Below, one piece after another: positions 10,601-23,220 of a stretch of 64,000 bases of DNA; the stretch's first letter is position 1; each line of letters opens with the position of its first letter. The stretch lies in contig QCXZ01000075.1 of the NCBI GenBank assembly GCA_025024175.1, positions 6,138,001-6,202,000 on the forward strand, in the 5' to 3' direction. This stretch comes from Rhyzopertha dominica (lineage: Eukaryota > Arthropoda > Insecta > Coleoptera > Bostrichidae). The position numbers were made by a program, and so were the translations under genes. Below the pieces are notes generated by a model. It did not search any database and was not told the DNA's origin. It saw only the letters and a list, made by a program, of their open reading frames with translations.

Positions 10601-12659
10601 CCAGCTTGAGTCTGGGTATAATGTTCGATCCGATAGGATGGCAGTAGAGAACTTCCGCCGTTACAAACTTGGAAATGGACATTCCAACTGTTGTAGACTA
10701 ATTTTGGATCTGAAATGTATCACACGCATATATTGGGAATTGGGAAAGGATGAGCATAGGAGCAGTGGAGAGAGCGAATACGATTGTGATACCCGATACA
10801 CATATAGGATTAGTGAAAAGTGTGGAATAACAAACATATTTTTGTAAATATGAATTTTACAACACTACAATTTTTTGCTAGTCATTTTTTATTTATTAGT
10901 TTGGAAATTGTTTTTGCATATTTGCGCATTACTATGACAGCGTATCTTTTTTGTTTTTTTTTTAAATGGCAGCCAACGATTGTCTAGATCTTTTTATTCT
11001 TGAAATCACACAAATTCTACGGTCAATTACGTTGTATTTTTTTATTTTTTTTGTCTAACTCTGACTTCCAACTTTTGCAAATTTTTGGGCGTTTGTACAT
11101 CTGACCTTTTCAATAACTGCACAAAAATCAAATTTAGGCAAATCACGCGATTTAGTAGGTTAATCAATAGTTTCCCGACGTCCTATCCACCCACCTGGGA
11201 AAATGTTATCTCAATACAGACGAACATTAATTCCAAAATGGGGAGGAGATCAGACATTGCGGTTTGACATTTCTCGTCGATCTTCATCGTAAAATAAATG
11301 TATAATGTCAGAAACAAATATATCTGCTGTCACATTTCCATTTATGTAGTACTAAGCCTACATATTTAGCTTCGGAGGACACTGTGCATACTGTTCCATC
11401 ATTCGGTGACAGTTATATCCATATAGGTAGAAGGTCTCATCATCAAAAAATAAGTTACTGTTTCAAAAATTTGGATTGCCATCATCATCGCAACAATTTT
11501 GCACTTTATAGGATTAGTGTTTGTCCCTTTTTCATATCCGAACAACTGCGATTGACTTATATTATTGTACAATACAAATCAGGTTGTGTGATTGAAGTAG
11601 ATGAGTTATCTAACTATAACCTACGCAGTTGCATGCCAACTTGACAGATTATAAGTCAATTCCCCAGGAAATAGCAGCTAAATGACTTTATCGTCGTTTC
11701 AGTTTATTATTACTGACAAATGGCACTGCCATCTAATTTTCTACTTAAATAATACAACAAGAGTTTAATCTTCATTTATAGCTAACTAGAAAAGAGTGTT
11801 AGACTGAAGCGGGAAAAAGTGTGTTATTTAGTAACAAAAAACGAAACGTATGTAGGCTAAGACGATTATTAATTAGAAAAAAGCTTTTGTTAAGGGCATT
11901 TTGCTGTAAATATTTACAAAAATAGACTGGTTATTCCATACTTTTTACTGCCCATGTATATTTAATACCATCGAGGATTCTTTTTGTGTCTGAAAATTAA
12001 TTTTTCAAACTGAAGGGCTGTTTCTTAGTTTTAGAAATCCTTTAAAGAATGTTATTTCCTATGATAGTATTGGTGCCTTGCCAAACCAAATGGCAGCACA
12101 CAAATTAATATAATGTGTTTCCTTCTTTTCGAAGAGGGCATTATGTTGCCACCAAATAATTAAAATACGCAATGCATAGTTACACAGCTCAATTGGGCAT
12201 AAAACTGGCATATACATTTTTCAAAACTAAAAAAATTAACTAAAACTGTGATATTTCGATAAGTAATCAATTGGCAATTTTGTTTTATAATATGTAGTGA
12301 TTATGTAGAATGTCCCATTTTATCTAGGCTTATCAAAAATATTTTTCTTTAATGATGGGCTTTGTCAAATTATGAATACCTTGTCACAAATTATAGTAAG
12401 GCTGTTAGCAACACTCGTGTTATATTTTGTACCGTTTTCTTTTAAGTTTAGACGCTTGCATGTGCCGTAAAATCTTTAAAAGCAAAAGAGATGAAATAAT
12501 GACGTTTTTATACTTTGTCAGAGCATGAAAATATATCACATTTGATTTGATTTAAATTTTACTGGAATTTTAGATTTAAGTTTGCCAAAAAGGTTTCTAT
12601 AAATTTTTATGTTTCTTATTCCAATTTTGATGTTTTAATTATGTAACGATTTTATTATA
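10601..12659. other. AT-rich spacer
   Basis: Frames at 10590-10847 and 11384-11644 are open by chance as far as can be judged. No domain, splice pair or repeat copy was recognised. Confidence 0.4.
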
Positions 12660-13050
12660 TTATTCGTGAGCCCATTTATGTTGCAGTTCATTGTTTATAG
12701 GTAAGTTTTGTTCTGTTGTTTGCTCTACCAAACTAACGTCATCCTTCGAGGCTCAATCACTGTAGGGACTGACTCAACCGTGGAGTACAATATTTTATTA
12801 ACTAAACTTTTTGGATAAAAATTTTGTACATATTTTGATCATATGAGTTAAAATTTTGTATAATTTCTTCTATTCCAGATGAAGGCAGGACTAGTATAAG
12901 GTCATCAACATATTTTTTTTAAAATAGGTAGGGTAAAAGATAGCTTGGGAACACGAGTATCCGATAAATGGTCCATTACGTATTATGCCAAGAGAGGGCT
13001 AAGTTTCCAGCCCATTGCACATCCAAAAATCTGTTTGTATACCTTGTCCT
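12660..13050 (-). mobile_element. PLE-type reverse transcriptase remnant
   Basis: Minus-strand frames read YKQIFGCAMGWKLSPLLA and VMDHLSDTRVPKLSFTLP and then, after a one-base shift in an A-run near 12910-12918, KKYVDDLILVLPSSGIEEI. These are the reverse transcriptase blocks with the MGxxLSP turn and the catalytic YVDD, which is intact. The sequence down to 12700 may be the 3' remainder. The MGWKLSP reading (MGSKLSP expected), one stop and the frameshift show decay. Confidence 0.6.
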
Positions 13051-13342
13051 CATCTATTAAAGTACGGCATTGCTCCAACAACTAATAGGTTGCGTTGCTG
13101 TGTGGCTACAAATAGGATTTTAAATCTAGTATGGTCTGATACATCTGACATCATAAAAAATTACATTTTATTCTTTATTCTCCCAGTACACACAGAAATA
13201 ACAGTTTANACATTTAATATCAAGAATTTGAGTTTATAAATGACTGTGGTCCCAGTGTGGGCGTGTGGGATTTAATTCAAAATTAACATATAGGTAATCC
13301 TAACAGCTGAAAACTGCACCGGCGCGCACAAACGCAGCGGAA

Positions 13343-14110
13343 TCACAACCAGCGGAGCACAAGTAAACAAATCGTTGGAAGCAATCGTAAGAAACTACAA
13401 CGAGCATGAGAACAATGAAAACCAGCTTGAAAAAAAACCATTGAATCATAAAATGCTTTTCCGGATAACCAACGTTTTAGGTTTCTATTAAATATTAACT
13501 TGGCTGGTACATTACTTTTTATGGTGTCCGGCAGATTATTGAATATTTTAATTCCCATATATAGATAATAATTTTGTGACGACGACCTGTTAAATTTTGG
13601 TAATCGAAATTCCCTATTGTACCTGGTGGCGTAATCATGAAAGACCTTGTGAATAGGTAAAACTGACTTCATTTAAAATAACTTACTTTGTAAATATACA
13701 TGTCAGTAACAGTGAAGATATTGAGATTCTTATAAGCTTGCCTGCGAGTATCCGTTTGCTTCAATCGGCACATAGCACGAGTAACTTTTTTTGCGTTTTA
13801 AAAAAATTGTAGAAATATCTCTACTGTTACCCCAAAATTCAATGCCATATTGCAAGAGACTCTAAAAATATGCCAAATAAACTGTGATCAAAGTTATCAT
13901 GTCAACTAAATTTCGTAAAACATATAACACATATACAGCGGATGACAACTTTCTATTCAAGTTTATAATATGTGACGACCATTGCAGATGGCAGTCAATG
14001 TTCAATCGAAGGAACCCAACATCCTTCAGAGGCAGGATATCTCCGTAGGGCGTATTAACAGTGAACTTTTTTTGTAATAAGTATACTGAAATTGTTTGAG
14101 TCACTAACAT
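13343..14110 (-). mobile_element. LINE 3' half remnant (jockey-like)
   Basis: Minus strand, upstream frame (13862-14110): PYGDILPLKDVGFLRLNIDC, SSHIINLNRKLSSAVYVL. This fits the post-catalytic RT thumb (LGxxxDxxLxWxxHI). Downstream frame (13343-13672): FRLPKFNRSSSQNYYLYMGI, NNLPDTIKSN and LKRWLSGKAFY, the usual C-terminus of jockey-type ORF2. The frames are separated by broken sequence and the catalytic part is missing, so this is a 5'-truncated dead copy. Confidence 0.65.
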
Positions 14111-14250
14111 TTTTTTAAATGGAGAACTCTGAAATCCTTATGAATTGTATAACTACGACTTCGGCTTTACTTGTTGATTATATATTTGCCATTTTTAGGC
14201 CAAAGAGTTGTAGAAATGAAGGCCTAAAAAAGACCAGGAAAGTAAATCAT

Positions 14251-14360
14251 GAAAATATCGAAGACTTCTCCACTTTATTTTAAAAAAATATTACAGGGCA
14301 GGGATTGTATAAATATTGTGAAAAAATTTAAAATAAAGTGGAGAAGACTTCGATATTTTC
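14251..14360. repeat. near-perfect 34 bp inverted repeat (hairpin)
   Basis: Arms 14251-14284 and 14327-14360 are reverse complements with one mismatch in 34 bp; the spacer is 42 bp. The arm contains GAAGACTTC and CTCCACTTTATTTTAAA. It could be a small foldback element or a hairpin RNA locus. No target duplication was recognised. Confidence 0.8.
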
Positions 14361-15559
14361 GTAATTTATATTATATCAAAACTCCACATAGAGGGATCAG
14401 TTTAATATTTTAGATTTTGCTTACATTTTGCAAGTACATAAGGTCTTGTCAATCAATCCACTGCTTGGTTGAGACGCTTTAACCAAATAGAAACCCTCAA
14501 AAGCTAGCTGACTTACATAAAAAGAAAAATGGAATGGCCTTTAAATTATTAGGTTCTGTTGAATGCAAAATAAATGTAAGCCAAACGAATATTGCTACAA
14601 TGTGCTTGAAAAAAACGAATAATATTTCAGTTAATCTAACTGTCAAAAAGCTATTGTATTCTTATGTTTATTAATGTTAAACACGTAAATACGTAGGAAA
14701 TAAAATAGTAAAGCTTGAAATGAATTTTGATTCCAGCACCAACATTGTATTAAGAAAGAAGCAAATATTCGTATTCTATCGTTTGATGTCGAAAAGGAAC
14801 AAATTGTATAAAATCTCATTCATGACAATAAACCGCCGCACCTTTTTCGCCTTTTTGCACTTCACCATTTTTTCCTGCACGACAGACCATAAAAACTTCA
14901 TAACTGATCGTCGACGTGAGCCTGTTAACATGTGCTACATGTTCCGATAAGATCCATGTATCTCTGGTCCTAATGCATTAATCTGCCGGATCGCTAGTTG
15001 CCCGCGTTCCTCTAATGAGATAATAACAGCCTTAATATCGTGTTATAGATTTTTCGTGCAACTTCACGGCATAATCTCTTAAGTAGCTATGTAGTTGAAC
15101 TCCCTTGACACTGGTAATTCCTCTAACCCGTTTATTAAATCGTGATCCGATTACGCTTGATTAAGTTGCTCTAAACAAAGCAATAATTATTGTTGGTGTG
15201 TTGAGTCGTTAGTTGATTCTAATGCGGGTCGTTAGAAAAAAAGGTAGTAAATCAATGAAGTGCATTTTGGGAGTGTTTCTAATGCGGGTTGCTCAGTAGG
15301 TTGCGACATCTTTGTTTTATGGCTGTTGACTAAGTGGAGGCGATTAAAGCAACATGTTAATAATTGTACTTATACTGAACATTAATTTATAAGTCAGTTG
15401 ACAAATAGGCGGCTTTTACCCTTCATTATTTTTTCCAAGAATAAGTAACTAACTATATAGCAAAACAAGTTAGCCCACATAAACACACCGCATATTCTTA
15501 TTTTCAATAGTCATGTAGTCATTTCGCACCAAATAAAAAAAGCAAAACCATTTTCCGAT
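14361..15559. other. spacer with a GC-elevated part
   Basis: 14820-15200 has noticeably more balanced composition and no TE similarity or sustained reading frame. It is a candidate regulatory segment. The rest is AT-rich and featureless. Confidence 0.3.
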
Positions 15560-16050
15560 CTTCAGCTTTTTATAGATCTCCGTAGACATCCAAACGCCAG
15601 CTTGTAATTGGTTTTCCTTTTTGCTTGGTTCGCTTTATTTACTTCTTGCTGCCTTTGTCTTTGCTCAAGTTTAGTAGTCGTTTATTCATTACGCTTTCGT
15701 ATCATGTGCGCTTTTCTCTTTCTTCTTTCCATATTGCATACTCTTCCTTAGCTTTCGTCAATTCCCAAACTTCTCTCGAATAAGTGACATATGGACGAAT
15801 TACTGCCTTGTGAAGACATGCTTTAACACCCTTCTGCCTTTGAAAATTTCTGCCAAGCTACATAAAGCTCTAGAGTCTAGATCATATCACTAACACCGCT
15901 TGTATCTCTTGGATTGGTTTCGCCGTTTTCTATGAATATAGAATACTTGCGTATGTTTTAAATGCCACCCTTTCAAAACTCTCTCCTAACTGCAAGACTT
16001 GCTCGTAATGCTTGTCAATTCTTTGTTCACTAGCTCCTAGATTTTTTTTA
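15560..16050 (-). mobile_element. LINE C-terminal fragment (RTE-like)
   Basis: On the minus strand the broken frames give LELYVAWQKFSKAEGC, CHLFERSLG and WKEERKAHMIRKRNE-type basic sequence (about 15690-15900). A shifted frame reads AVIRPYVTYSREVWELTKAK. The last phrase is the thumb/connection region after the reverse transcriptase in RTE/CR1-like LINEs (PxxTYGxExWxLTK). Several frameshifts and stops are present. Ends are not visible. Confidence 0.5.
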
Positions 16051-16751
16051 AATTAATTCTAGTTTGATCTGAAGCCTATATTGAAAGCGATTAAAAATAT
16101 TAAACTTAAACTTAGTAATCTAAATCATGTTACCGGATTATTTAAAGTTCTCAGATACTCTTGATTATTTCTTGTTCTTAATTTCAACGATGATATTTAA
16201 AATCAGTTTCTCTGGCCTTCATTAGAAGATGTCTTTAGTGGTAAATCTTCAAAAGAGGATTGTTAAATGAGTTTGTTATCAGTTATTAATAATGTTTGTA
16301 TTCCTAAAACAATTAAACATGTAGCTCTATAGAACCGTATGTGTTGATAAAATTAAATTTTGTTTTAAAATGTGGTGTTTTATACAACGTGATTTTGAAA
16401 GTGTTGTATATATGAAAATAATATATCGGTAGTAGAATTCAATTTCTTTTAAAGACAGAACCCCCAAAACACCTGTCTCATTTTAGTATATTGATAGCTT
16501 AAATATATGTGATTTTAGTCGATAAAATGGTACAACAAATGCTAAGATTTCAATTACCTCTTACTTAGTTATTGCAGTTGTTAAATTCAATACTCATTTG
16601 GATCAGAAAACATTTTTTAGATATAGCAAAAACATTATGATGGCAATTCGTATAGTAACTCCACTATTTTAGATCCCATACTGACAAATTTATTATCAAG
16701 TTAGAATATAAATAAAATATATAAAGCTATTAAAATGCATGTCTATGCTAT
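16051..16751. other. AT-rich spacer
   Basis: No feature supported. Confidence 0.5.
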
Positions 16752-16837
16752 GCTGTCTGCACTGCAACCAACTACATATAGATCTACTTCGCTGTCATTA
16801 CAGCTCATCAGTGTAGTTTAGATCTAGTGCAGACAGC
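16752..16837. repeat. nested hairpin of about 86 nt
   Basis: Outer arms GCTGTCTGCACT (16752-16763) and AGTGCAGACAGC (16826-16837) are perfect complements. Inside, TAGATCTAC (16779-16787) can pair imperfectly with GTAGTTTAGATCTA (16813-16826), and the tip is GCTGT-CATT-ACAGC (16791-16804). The size resembles a small RNA precursor, but a 15-base bulge on the 5' side argues against a standard microRNA. Confidence 0.5.
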
Positions 16838-17800
16838 TTATAAAGTAATTATTATCTTATAAAATATAAAATAAAACAAATAAATATATAAACCAGAAAG
16901 AGGGTTAGTTACTAAGACTTTTGTGTTTTAAATAATGTCTCAATAGAGTGCGAGGGTTGAAATTAATAGTTATTAAAGCAGTGATTTATTACAACCAAAT
17001 GCTTTATATTCTTCAATTAGGTTAGGTCTGTGGTTAGTGAAATATCGGCTCCTAGGCACCAGATTGACCTAGTGTTTTCGCTAGGTAAAATGCCCATTTT
17101 TAACTAAAAAATATGTAGCTTCGTGGGTCTCATCGAAAGTCACTTTTGATGTTAAGTACATAGTGAACGTTAAATTTTGATCAAGGCTATGTCAAACATG
17201 AATCCTGGCATCTAAGGAAGCAAAAATTCGATTTTGCTTCATGGCTGTCGTTGAACTTTCTTTCTGATTATTATTATTTAGTTCACGGTCTACTCAACAG
17301 GGTAAAGAAGTGGTAATTTTGTAGATATTAAATACTGATTTTTAATCGATGAGTTGCTCTGGTAACACGGACGTATATGGATTTTGATTATTTTTTTATA
17401 TACAAAGCAAAATTTAAAATGTTGCGATTTTGCGCATTGCTTATATTTCAGAGGCCTCATTACTCATCAGCAAGGTAAAGATGGATTCTTTGTTTAGAAT
17501 CGAGTGTGCTTGTGAGGCAGTTAATTTGCCTTTTTAAAAATTTCCAAGAATATTTGATTGTATGTATTTATTTACAACAACAAAGATATCAAATCTTATA
17601 ATTCACATCAAACGTTGTATTCTATCATAAAAAGTTTAAACAAAATATGGGAGATAAGAAAATTTTTTAAGTTAAATGAATCTTATTTTTTACGGTAACG
17701 GTGCTGCTGAGCCAAATTTTGTACAAAAATTATGGAACATTTTAGTTTTAGTATGTGTTGGCACTTTTAAGCTTCTAACAAGGATAATATTGTATTTTTG
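16838..17800. other. AT-rich spacer
   Basis: No coding or repeat feature could be supported. Confidence 0.5.
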
Positions 17801-17965
17801 CTAATATCACGAGGACTGTTTATCTTAGAAAAAAAGTGTAGAGAGAAAAAATGCTCAAAACCTGATTCCGAATCGTATAGTATAAGAAATAAAAACGTAA
17901 ATGTCATTTTAACAATTGGATGTTGAAGTATTGATTCAATTAGCAGCGGTTTTTTTTTAATAAGG
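17801..17965 (-). repeat. dispersed repeat shared with 53385-53535
   Basis: The reverse complement matches the plus strand at 53.39-53.54 kb over about 150 bp (ACATCCAATTG, ACATTTACGTTTTTATTTC, AGGTTTTGAGCATTTTTTC). The match begins with AAAACCGCT, inside PLE reverse transcriptase sequence at 53.4 kb, and ends after GTCCTCGTG. Confidence 0.75.
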
Positions 17966-18074
17966 AGTTAATATCCATTTTTTAAAGGGCTAAAATACGG
18001 ATTGACTTAATTTGATACCCAAGCCGTGGCTAAAATATTTTCACGGCACTTATGCCACCCCTGTATCACTGTAG

Positions 18075-18296
18075 CTAAAACAATGTCAGTATATAAGCGT
18101 GATCAAAGAATTGCACGTTTCGATTTAAGCGCTGGTGAAAGAGACAATAATCAATATCAAACCTGCGCTTCCACCAATTTTGCATGTTCCTTATAACCAA
18201 AAGATAAGGACGTAATAAAACCGGGCACATTGTAAGGAAATGAAAATAATCGAGATTTACAGCTTCACATGTCTCGCCGTTTGTATTGTTGTGCAA
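18075..18296 (-). mobile_element. LINE C-terminal zinc-knuckle-like fragment
   Basis: The frame reads NTNGETCEAVNLDYFHFLTM followed by CPVLLRPYLL. This resembles the C-terminal C-x-H-x-C motif of non-LTR ORF2 proteins (xGExCxxxHFLxxCP). There is no other LINE sequence next to it, so it is an isolated fragment or a chance match. Confidence 0.4.
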
Positions 18297-18299
18297 ACA

Positions 18300-20930
18300 A
18301 GTTCGTTAAACAAATTGTTTTATCTGTAAGACGTGAACCGTGCAACTCTAACGGATATCGCAAGGCAGTATCCTGTTGCCAATGCTATCGGGAGTAATTT
18401 TAAAGCCATAAAAATTATCCAGTTCTCTTGAATTAAAACAAAAAGAACAACAACAAATTTCAGGCTTCATTGAGGAGACCGTTCATTCTGATGCGGGCTA
18501 GAATTTTTCCATATTGTCAGTGATATCTATAGCTTAATTGCCTGTGTGATATATCATACATATTTACTATGTATGTTGATTTAATTGTGGCGCCTCACGC
18601 AGATTGTTTGCTTCTCGCATAATTAAGTAACTACCAAAAAGGTCTACGAATGTGGTCGCAGAATTATTAAATAGCTATAACACATTCATACCGATTACTG
18701 TAATGGAGATTGGAACATTTGTCGTTATTAAGATTATTTTAGAAAATATATTTATTTTAATTTTAGTAGAAGTAAATTAAACCTTTTTTTAAATGGAAGC
18801 TTTATTTAGCCGATTTAATAATACATTAAATCTTTGACGAATACCATCGAAAAACCTGAACTATGATGGCAAGTAAAAACATGAGTGTGTAAAACACCAA
18901 AACATCGTTTGTAGATTGTTTAATTGCACTGCAGTATTAAGTAAGCAAGCAACTGGTTTATTAATTCGAAGTGATAACGGTTTTCTTTATAATTATTGCA
19001 CAGTTACGTGTTTTTGTTTGGCACTAGGCGTCTGTCTGTTTCAGATACGTACCTATAATAAATAACAGACGAGCAAACATTGACATTAGGAAGAAATTAA
19101 AGTAAAATAGTTTGAACTTAACTTTTCATAATAACATTAAAAATTACATGACAATGATAAAAGTATAGAGAACTACAGTAGATATGGAACAATTTCAAGT
19201 TAAAGTTCAGGAAAGGTTACAGTACGCCTGAATGTCGAACTGTTTGGAACACGTAATTAAAAACAGAATTTTGTTATTGATATTCATTCGTTTGGACTGT
19301 TGATTTTTGTCATTTGTTAGTTTATAAAACAAAGTATTTTTCCGTCTACAAGTTTCTTTTGAAATCGAAGCTAATGTTGCTGGTTATTTGGTAGACATGT
19401 TCCCATGTTCATGCAGACGGACCCTTTTGAATATTAAGGTACAGTGTCGTCATTTTTTTATTATAATTAGGAATATGGTTAGGTTTAGTAAATTTTGAAT
19501 TCCGTTTTACTTAAACCTACAACTAAGAAGCGATTTTGTTATCTAAATAAATAAAGTATATTTTTAGTAACCAATTCAGTTAAGTTAGCATACTGTTTTC
19601 TTTGGTATTATGTAAATGTCCGATCACAAACCATCCATATTCAATTTATAGCAATAATACATTGTCCTAAAACACAGCGTGCTACTAGTTCGCGTTAAAC
19701 TTTTCACAAATACTCACTTTTTTATACAATGGCGCAAAAAAACAGCATGCTACAAAACTACATCACACACAACGGTAAATGACAGCTAGAAGTATTCACC
19801 TTTAACAGCTATCATAAAAAAAAACTGAATAGAACTCGGCACCATTAACTCTTGGTAGATGTTAATCGGCGACACCTGTGCGTTGCTGAAAAATTACTAG
19901 GCAAATATTTCTGTCTTACTGTGCGTATTGCAAAAACAGCTTATGTTTTTGTTTTTGCAGCAGAATAGGATGTCTAAATTACGAGTAGCTAACGGTGGTA
20001 TTTTTTGATAGTAGGACAGTCACAAGTTAATATCATTTAAGAGACAATTCGCTTAAAGAAGGTATAGTGGATTTTATTAAAGTAAATCAGTGTCTTACAA
20101 AGGCTGTGTAATATTAGATAATATTATTATCAAAATTTTTTTATAGATTGCACCGCAAACTTTACAAATTATAACTAGTACCATCTAGTACGCTTTTAAG
20201 ACATTCAGAAACTTTTTCATAAATATGAATTAAAAATTAATAATACGGGGATATGTTGTGTACAAGGGACAGAATATTTACTTATACATATATTCGCGTA
20301 TTTGATTTGGTGAGTCAAAGTTTGTTTAGTAATAACCTACATTCAGAACGTGGTCCTCCTAAAGGTCATTTTATAAAAATCGTTAAATGGCATAGAGAAT
20401 GTCACGGTAACACACAAGGAAACAATGGCCCGTTTAAATTCGTGAGGATATAGTCTGGCCTAGTTAAGTTTATTACATATTTGTAATAGTCAATAAAGTT
20501 GATGTTTATTTTACAGCATGAACAGCGCGCACATACCAAGGTAGTACTTATTTTCATAGAGGATATTTCAATGAAAACTAGCCACTAGTCAATAATATTT
20601 GAGACAAATTCAATTTATTTGGAAGTGGGCAACTCCTTGTGATCTACCATTCGAAGCTTTAAAAAAACTATTCCTGACAGCTCTCGCCCTTACTTTTTTT
20701 AATAAGAAAGAGGGGTAGACTAGTACTTCATTCAGAAGCTCTCTTAAAAATGCGTAAGAAAAAAGCGATCAATTTAGATTTGTATGGTCAAATATTGGTG
20801 CTCAATCACTAATCATGATTGATGTATTTTCAACAAGCATGCTAATTGCATTTTATTTTTATTTTTTATAATAATTTTATTTCCAATGGCAAAAAAGGTG
20901 TAAAAAAATGTAGCAAACTGTGTACAAGGA
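18300..20930. other. AT-rich spacer
   Basis: No supported genes or repeats. The short frame at 20253-20453 lacks recognisable features. Confidence 0.45.
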
Positions 20931-22053
20931 GTTACACAATTATTGTGGGACAGAAANCGCCTGCGGACCACAATCGCTCGCGAAATAGATAGATGGGAGA
21001 ACATTGTCAAGCAATCACTCAAAATCGGGCACGAAAATTAAGAAGAAAATCCGTAAATCACACCNGACAAAACATGTGGAAGTCGGAAGCAGCTTGGAAG
21101 GAACTGTTCAAAGTCTACGGTTAAAATACAACTCCAAGGAGTCCCAGTACTCATAAACGACTTGGAACAAAATCGCTTCAGAAGAAATCTTGCGGCAACA
21201 GCAGAAAGAGGGAATGAAAGTAACCGCTATGATAATGCGATAGTCTTGTCTAGAAACCAGGAAGCTATGGATATAAATCCACGGCCGTAAAGAATCTCTA
21301 ATATAAAAAAAATGCGCACAGACAAAAAGGATCGCGTAGAACATCGCCCACAGTAGAGCTCCAGCAAGCTATGGGACAAACATAGACGAAATCACACAAG
21401 GAAACATCATCATCATGAAAGAGCAATTTAAACAAGCTACAGAAATCGAGCAACTACATAAAATTGTAAGCCTTTAATTCACAGTGTGTCCCAGTGTAAT
21501 GTACTTATGTTTATGTTACAAATATTGTAGTTGCTGTCGCTAGAGTGAAGTACTTCCGTATATCTAGTTAAGTGTATACAAGAAATTACACAATAGTGGT
21601 ACATAAAATCCTGGAAGACGGAAACAGTAGGTGTACATGTCCCAACAGTATAGCGAACACAGTACTTAAGCAAATAACTGAAGAAATAACAAAATGACAA
21701 TCTAAGGCAAAAATATCATTCATACAAACACATACCACGCGTGCGGCAAAAGCGGAACTCTTGGATAGCAGAACTATTATAAAAAGAATTGAGATATACG
21801 CGACGAAATATTACGGACACATTTAGGAGAGAAGCATTCCACATATTAAGGAAGACCTAGGAACTAAGCGGCGACCAACGAAAAAGAGGAGGACCGTGTA
21901 GAGAGGATAATTCAGAAGTCAGGGAAAACCGAAGAATAATAGCTAGAAATGATAAGAAAGAAGAAATTAATCGAGCAACTCTGATGATGTCAACAGCACC
22001 AAAAGACACTACTACAAAAGGCACTACTAGCAATCAGCATGTGCCCCTCCAAC

Positions 22054-22108
22054 CCAGCGTAGACGGTCGGCCCAGCGGTATATCCCAGAAATGCTGACCG
22101 TACGCTGG
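22054..22108 (+). repeat. terminal stem-loop of retroelement
   Basis: CCAGCGTAGACGGTC pairs with GACCGTACGCTGG (13 bp with a 2-base bulge) around a 27-base loop, directly before the CAAT repeat. LINE reverse transcriptases often recognise such hairpins. The same stretch also shows a weak tRNA A box (CGGCCCAGCGGTA) and B-box-like GGTTCAATC. Confidence 0.65.
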
Positions 22109-22110
22109 TT

Positions 22111-22134
22111 CAATCAATCAATCAATCAATCAAT
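22111..22134. repeat. (CAAT)6 microsatellite tail
   Basis: Six tandem CAAT units immediately after the stem-loop. Confidence 0.9.
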
Positions 22135-22239
22135 GGGATACACTTCCAGCTACAGCAAATAGCAAAAGAAGCCTAATTTAGTAAATAACATACTAAATTT
22201 AATGTTAAGTTCATAAACCAAACAATATATTTACCAAAG

Positions 22240-23220
22240 GTCTATACTGGTACGACTAGTCCTATAATGTAACGTTGGGCATGCCTAAAGCTACACTGTA
22301 GACAGTAAACTTGAGTTTGGATAAAATATCAATGCATTGTGGTAAAGTTTCCGCAGAACTTGGTACCAAATACAGTTCTGCGAATTTTTCAAGGAACAAA
22401 GTTCAATCTTACTAGGAATGTAGTTTGCTCTAAACCTTTTTCAGGATATATTTCGTCCAGGAAAAAAGCTAAAAGTTTTAGAAAGCGCATCTGAACAGCT
22501 TTAATTGAGTCAGTATACGAATCTTGTAGATACTGCACCAAATTAAGCAGGCATACTCCAGTTTAGATCTTATTAGACTGTAATACAACAATAATTGTAA
22601 GGATGTAACATTTTTAAAGTCACGACAGTTTCTGTATATGAGCCTATTACTTTAAAGGGATCTTCATCTGTTGCGGACATTCGACGAAATTTTCTCATCG
22701 AAAATTATACTAAGATCCTTGAAATAAGTAACACGTAATAGCACATTGTCAACGTTGCGTTGTAGTGATAATAGATGAGAAAGGGTTGCAAGAATCGAAA
22801 CGCATTTATTATTGATGACACAAAGCGTTCAAATCATACTGCAGAGCTAAACAGTCGAATAAAAAAGCAACACTGCAATAATTTTTAAGATCATCGGCGT
22901 AGGTTTTTAACGCTTCAAACGCTATAAATAGTATAAAGGGCAAATGAGATGGATTGAAGGTTGCGATAGCAGACGAGCTGGTGTGCGTTGTCCAGGTTGA
23001 TGTAAGTAATAGGAGAAGTAATGCAGGAGAGAATACAAATGTTTCAAGCTTACATAAGAATGTCGTGACTGATATAGTCTCAAATGCTTTTTGAAAGCTG
23101 GTGTAAATTACATCGGTCTATGAGAAGCCATCCAAAGTCTCAAGCGTGAAATGAGTAAAGCGAAGTGTCGATCTATTTCCTACAAAACCATGCAGATGTA
23201 AAAAAATCAATTGATTGATC
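22240..23220 (-). mobile_element. LINE reverse transcriptase remnant (jockey-like)
   Basis: Reading the minus strand: HGFVGNRSTLRFTHFTLETL (about 23195), TDVIYTSFQKAFETIS (23070-23120), a degraded PQG region, LKTYADDLKNYCSVAFLFDC (22840-22910, with the catalytic YADD kept), and then thumb sequence (IKAVQMRFLKLLAFFLD, RTVFGTKF) down to about 22330. The block order and spacing match jockey-type ORF2. Many stops and shifts make it a pseudogene. Neither end could be placed. Confidence 0.7.

Larger units (their letters stand above)
20940..22134 (+). mobile_element. unclassified retroelement remnant with 3' hairpin and CAAT tail
   Basis: The region is less AT-rich and on the plus strand reads in short basic pieces (HTRQNMWKSEAAWKELFKVY near 21060-21115; ENRRIIARNDKKEEINRATL near 21935-21985), like an ORF of a retroelement full of stops. 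It ends in a stem-loop (22054-22108) and (CAAT)6, an arrangement typical of LINE 3' ends. The reverse transcriptase is not recognisable. A tRNA-derived SINE end is the alternative. Confidence 0.4.

Noticed and set aside
10590..10847. 85-codon plus-strand frame
   Set aside because: No similarity to known families and no neighbours that support it.
22066..22112. tRNA gene suggested by A- and B-box-like words
   Set aside because: No acceptor stem, anticodon stem or T stem forms; the sequence is better explained by the hairpin before a retroelement tail.
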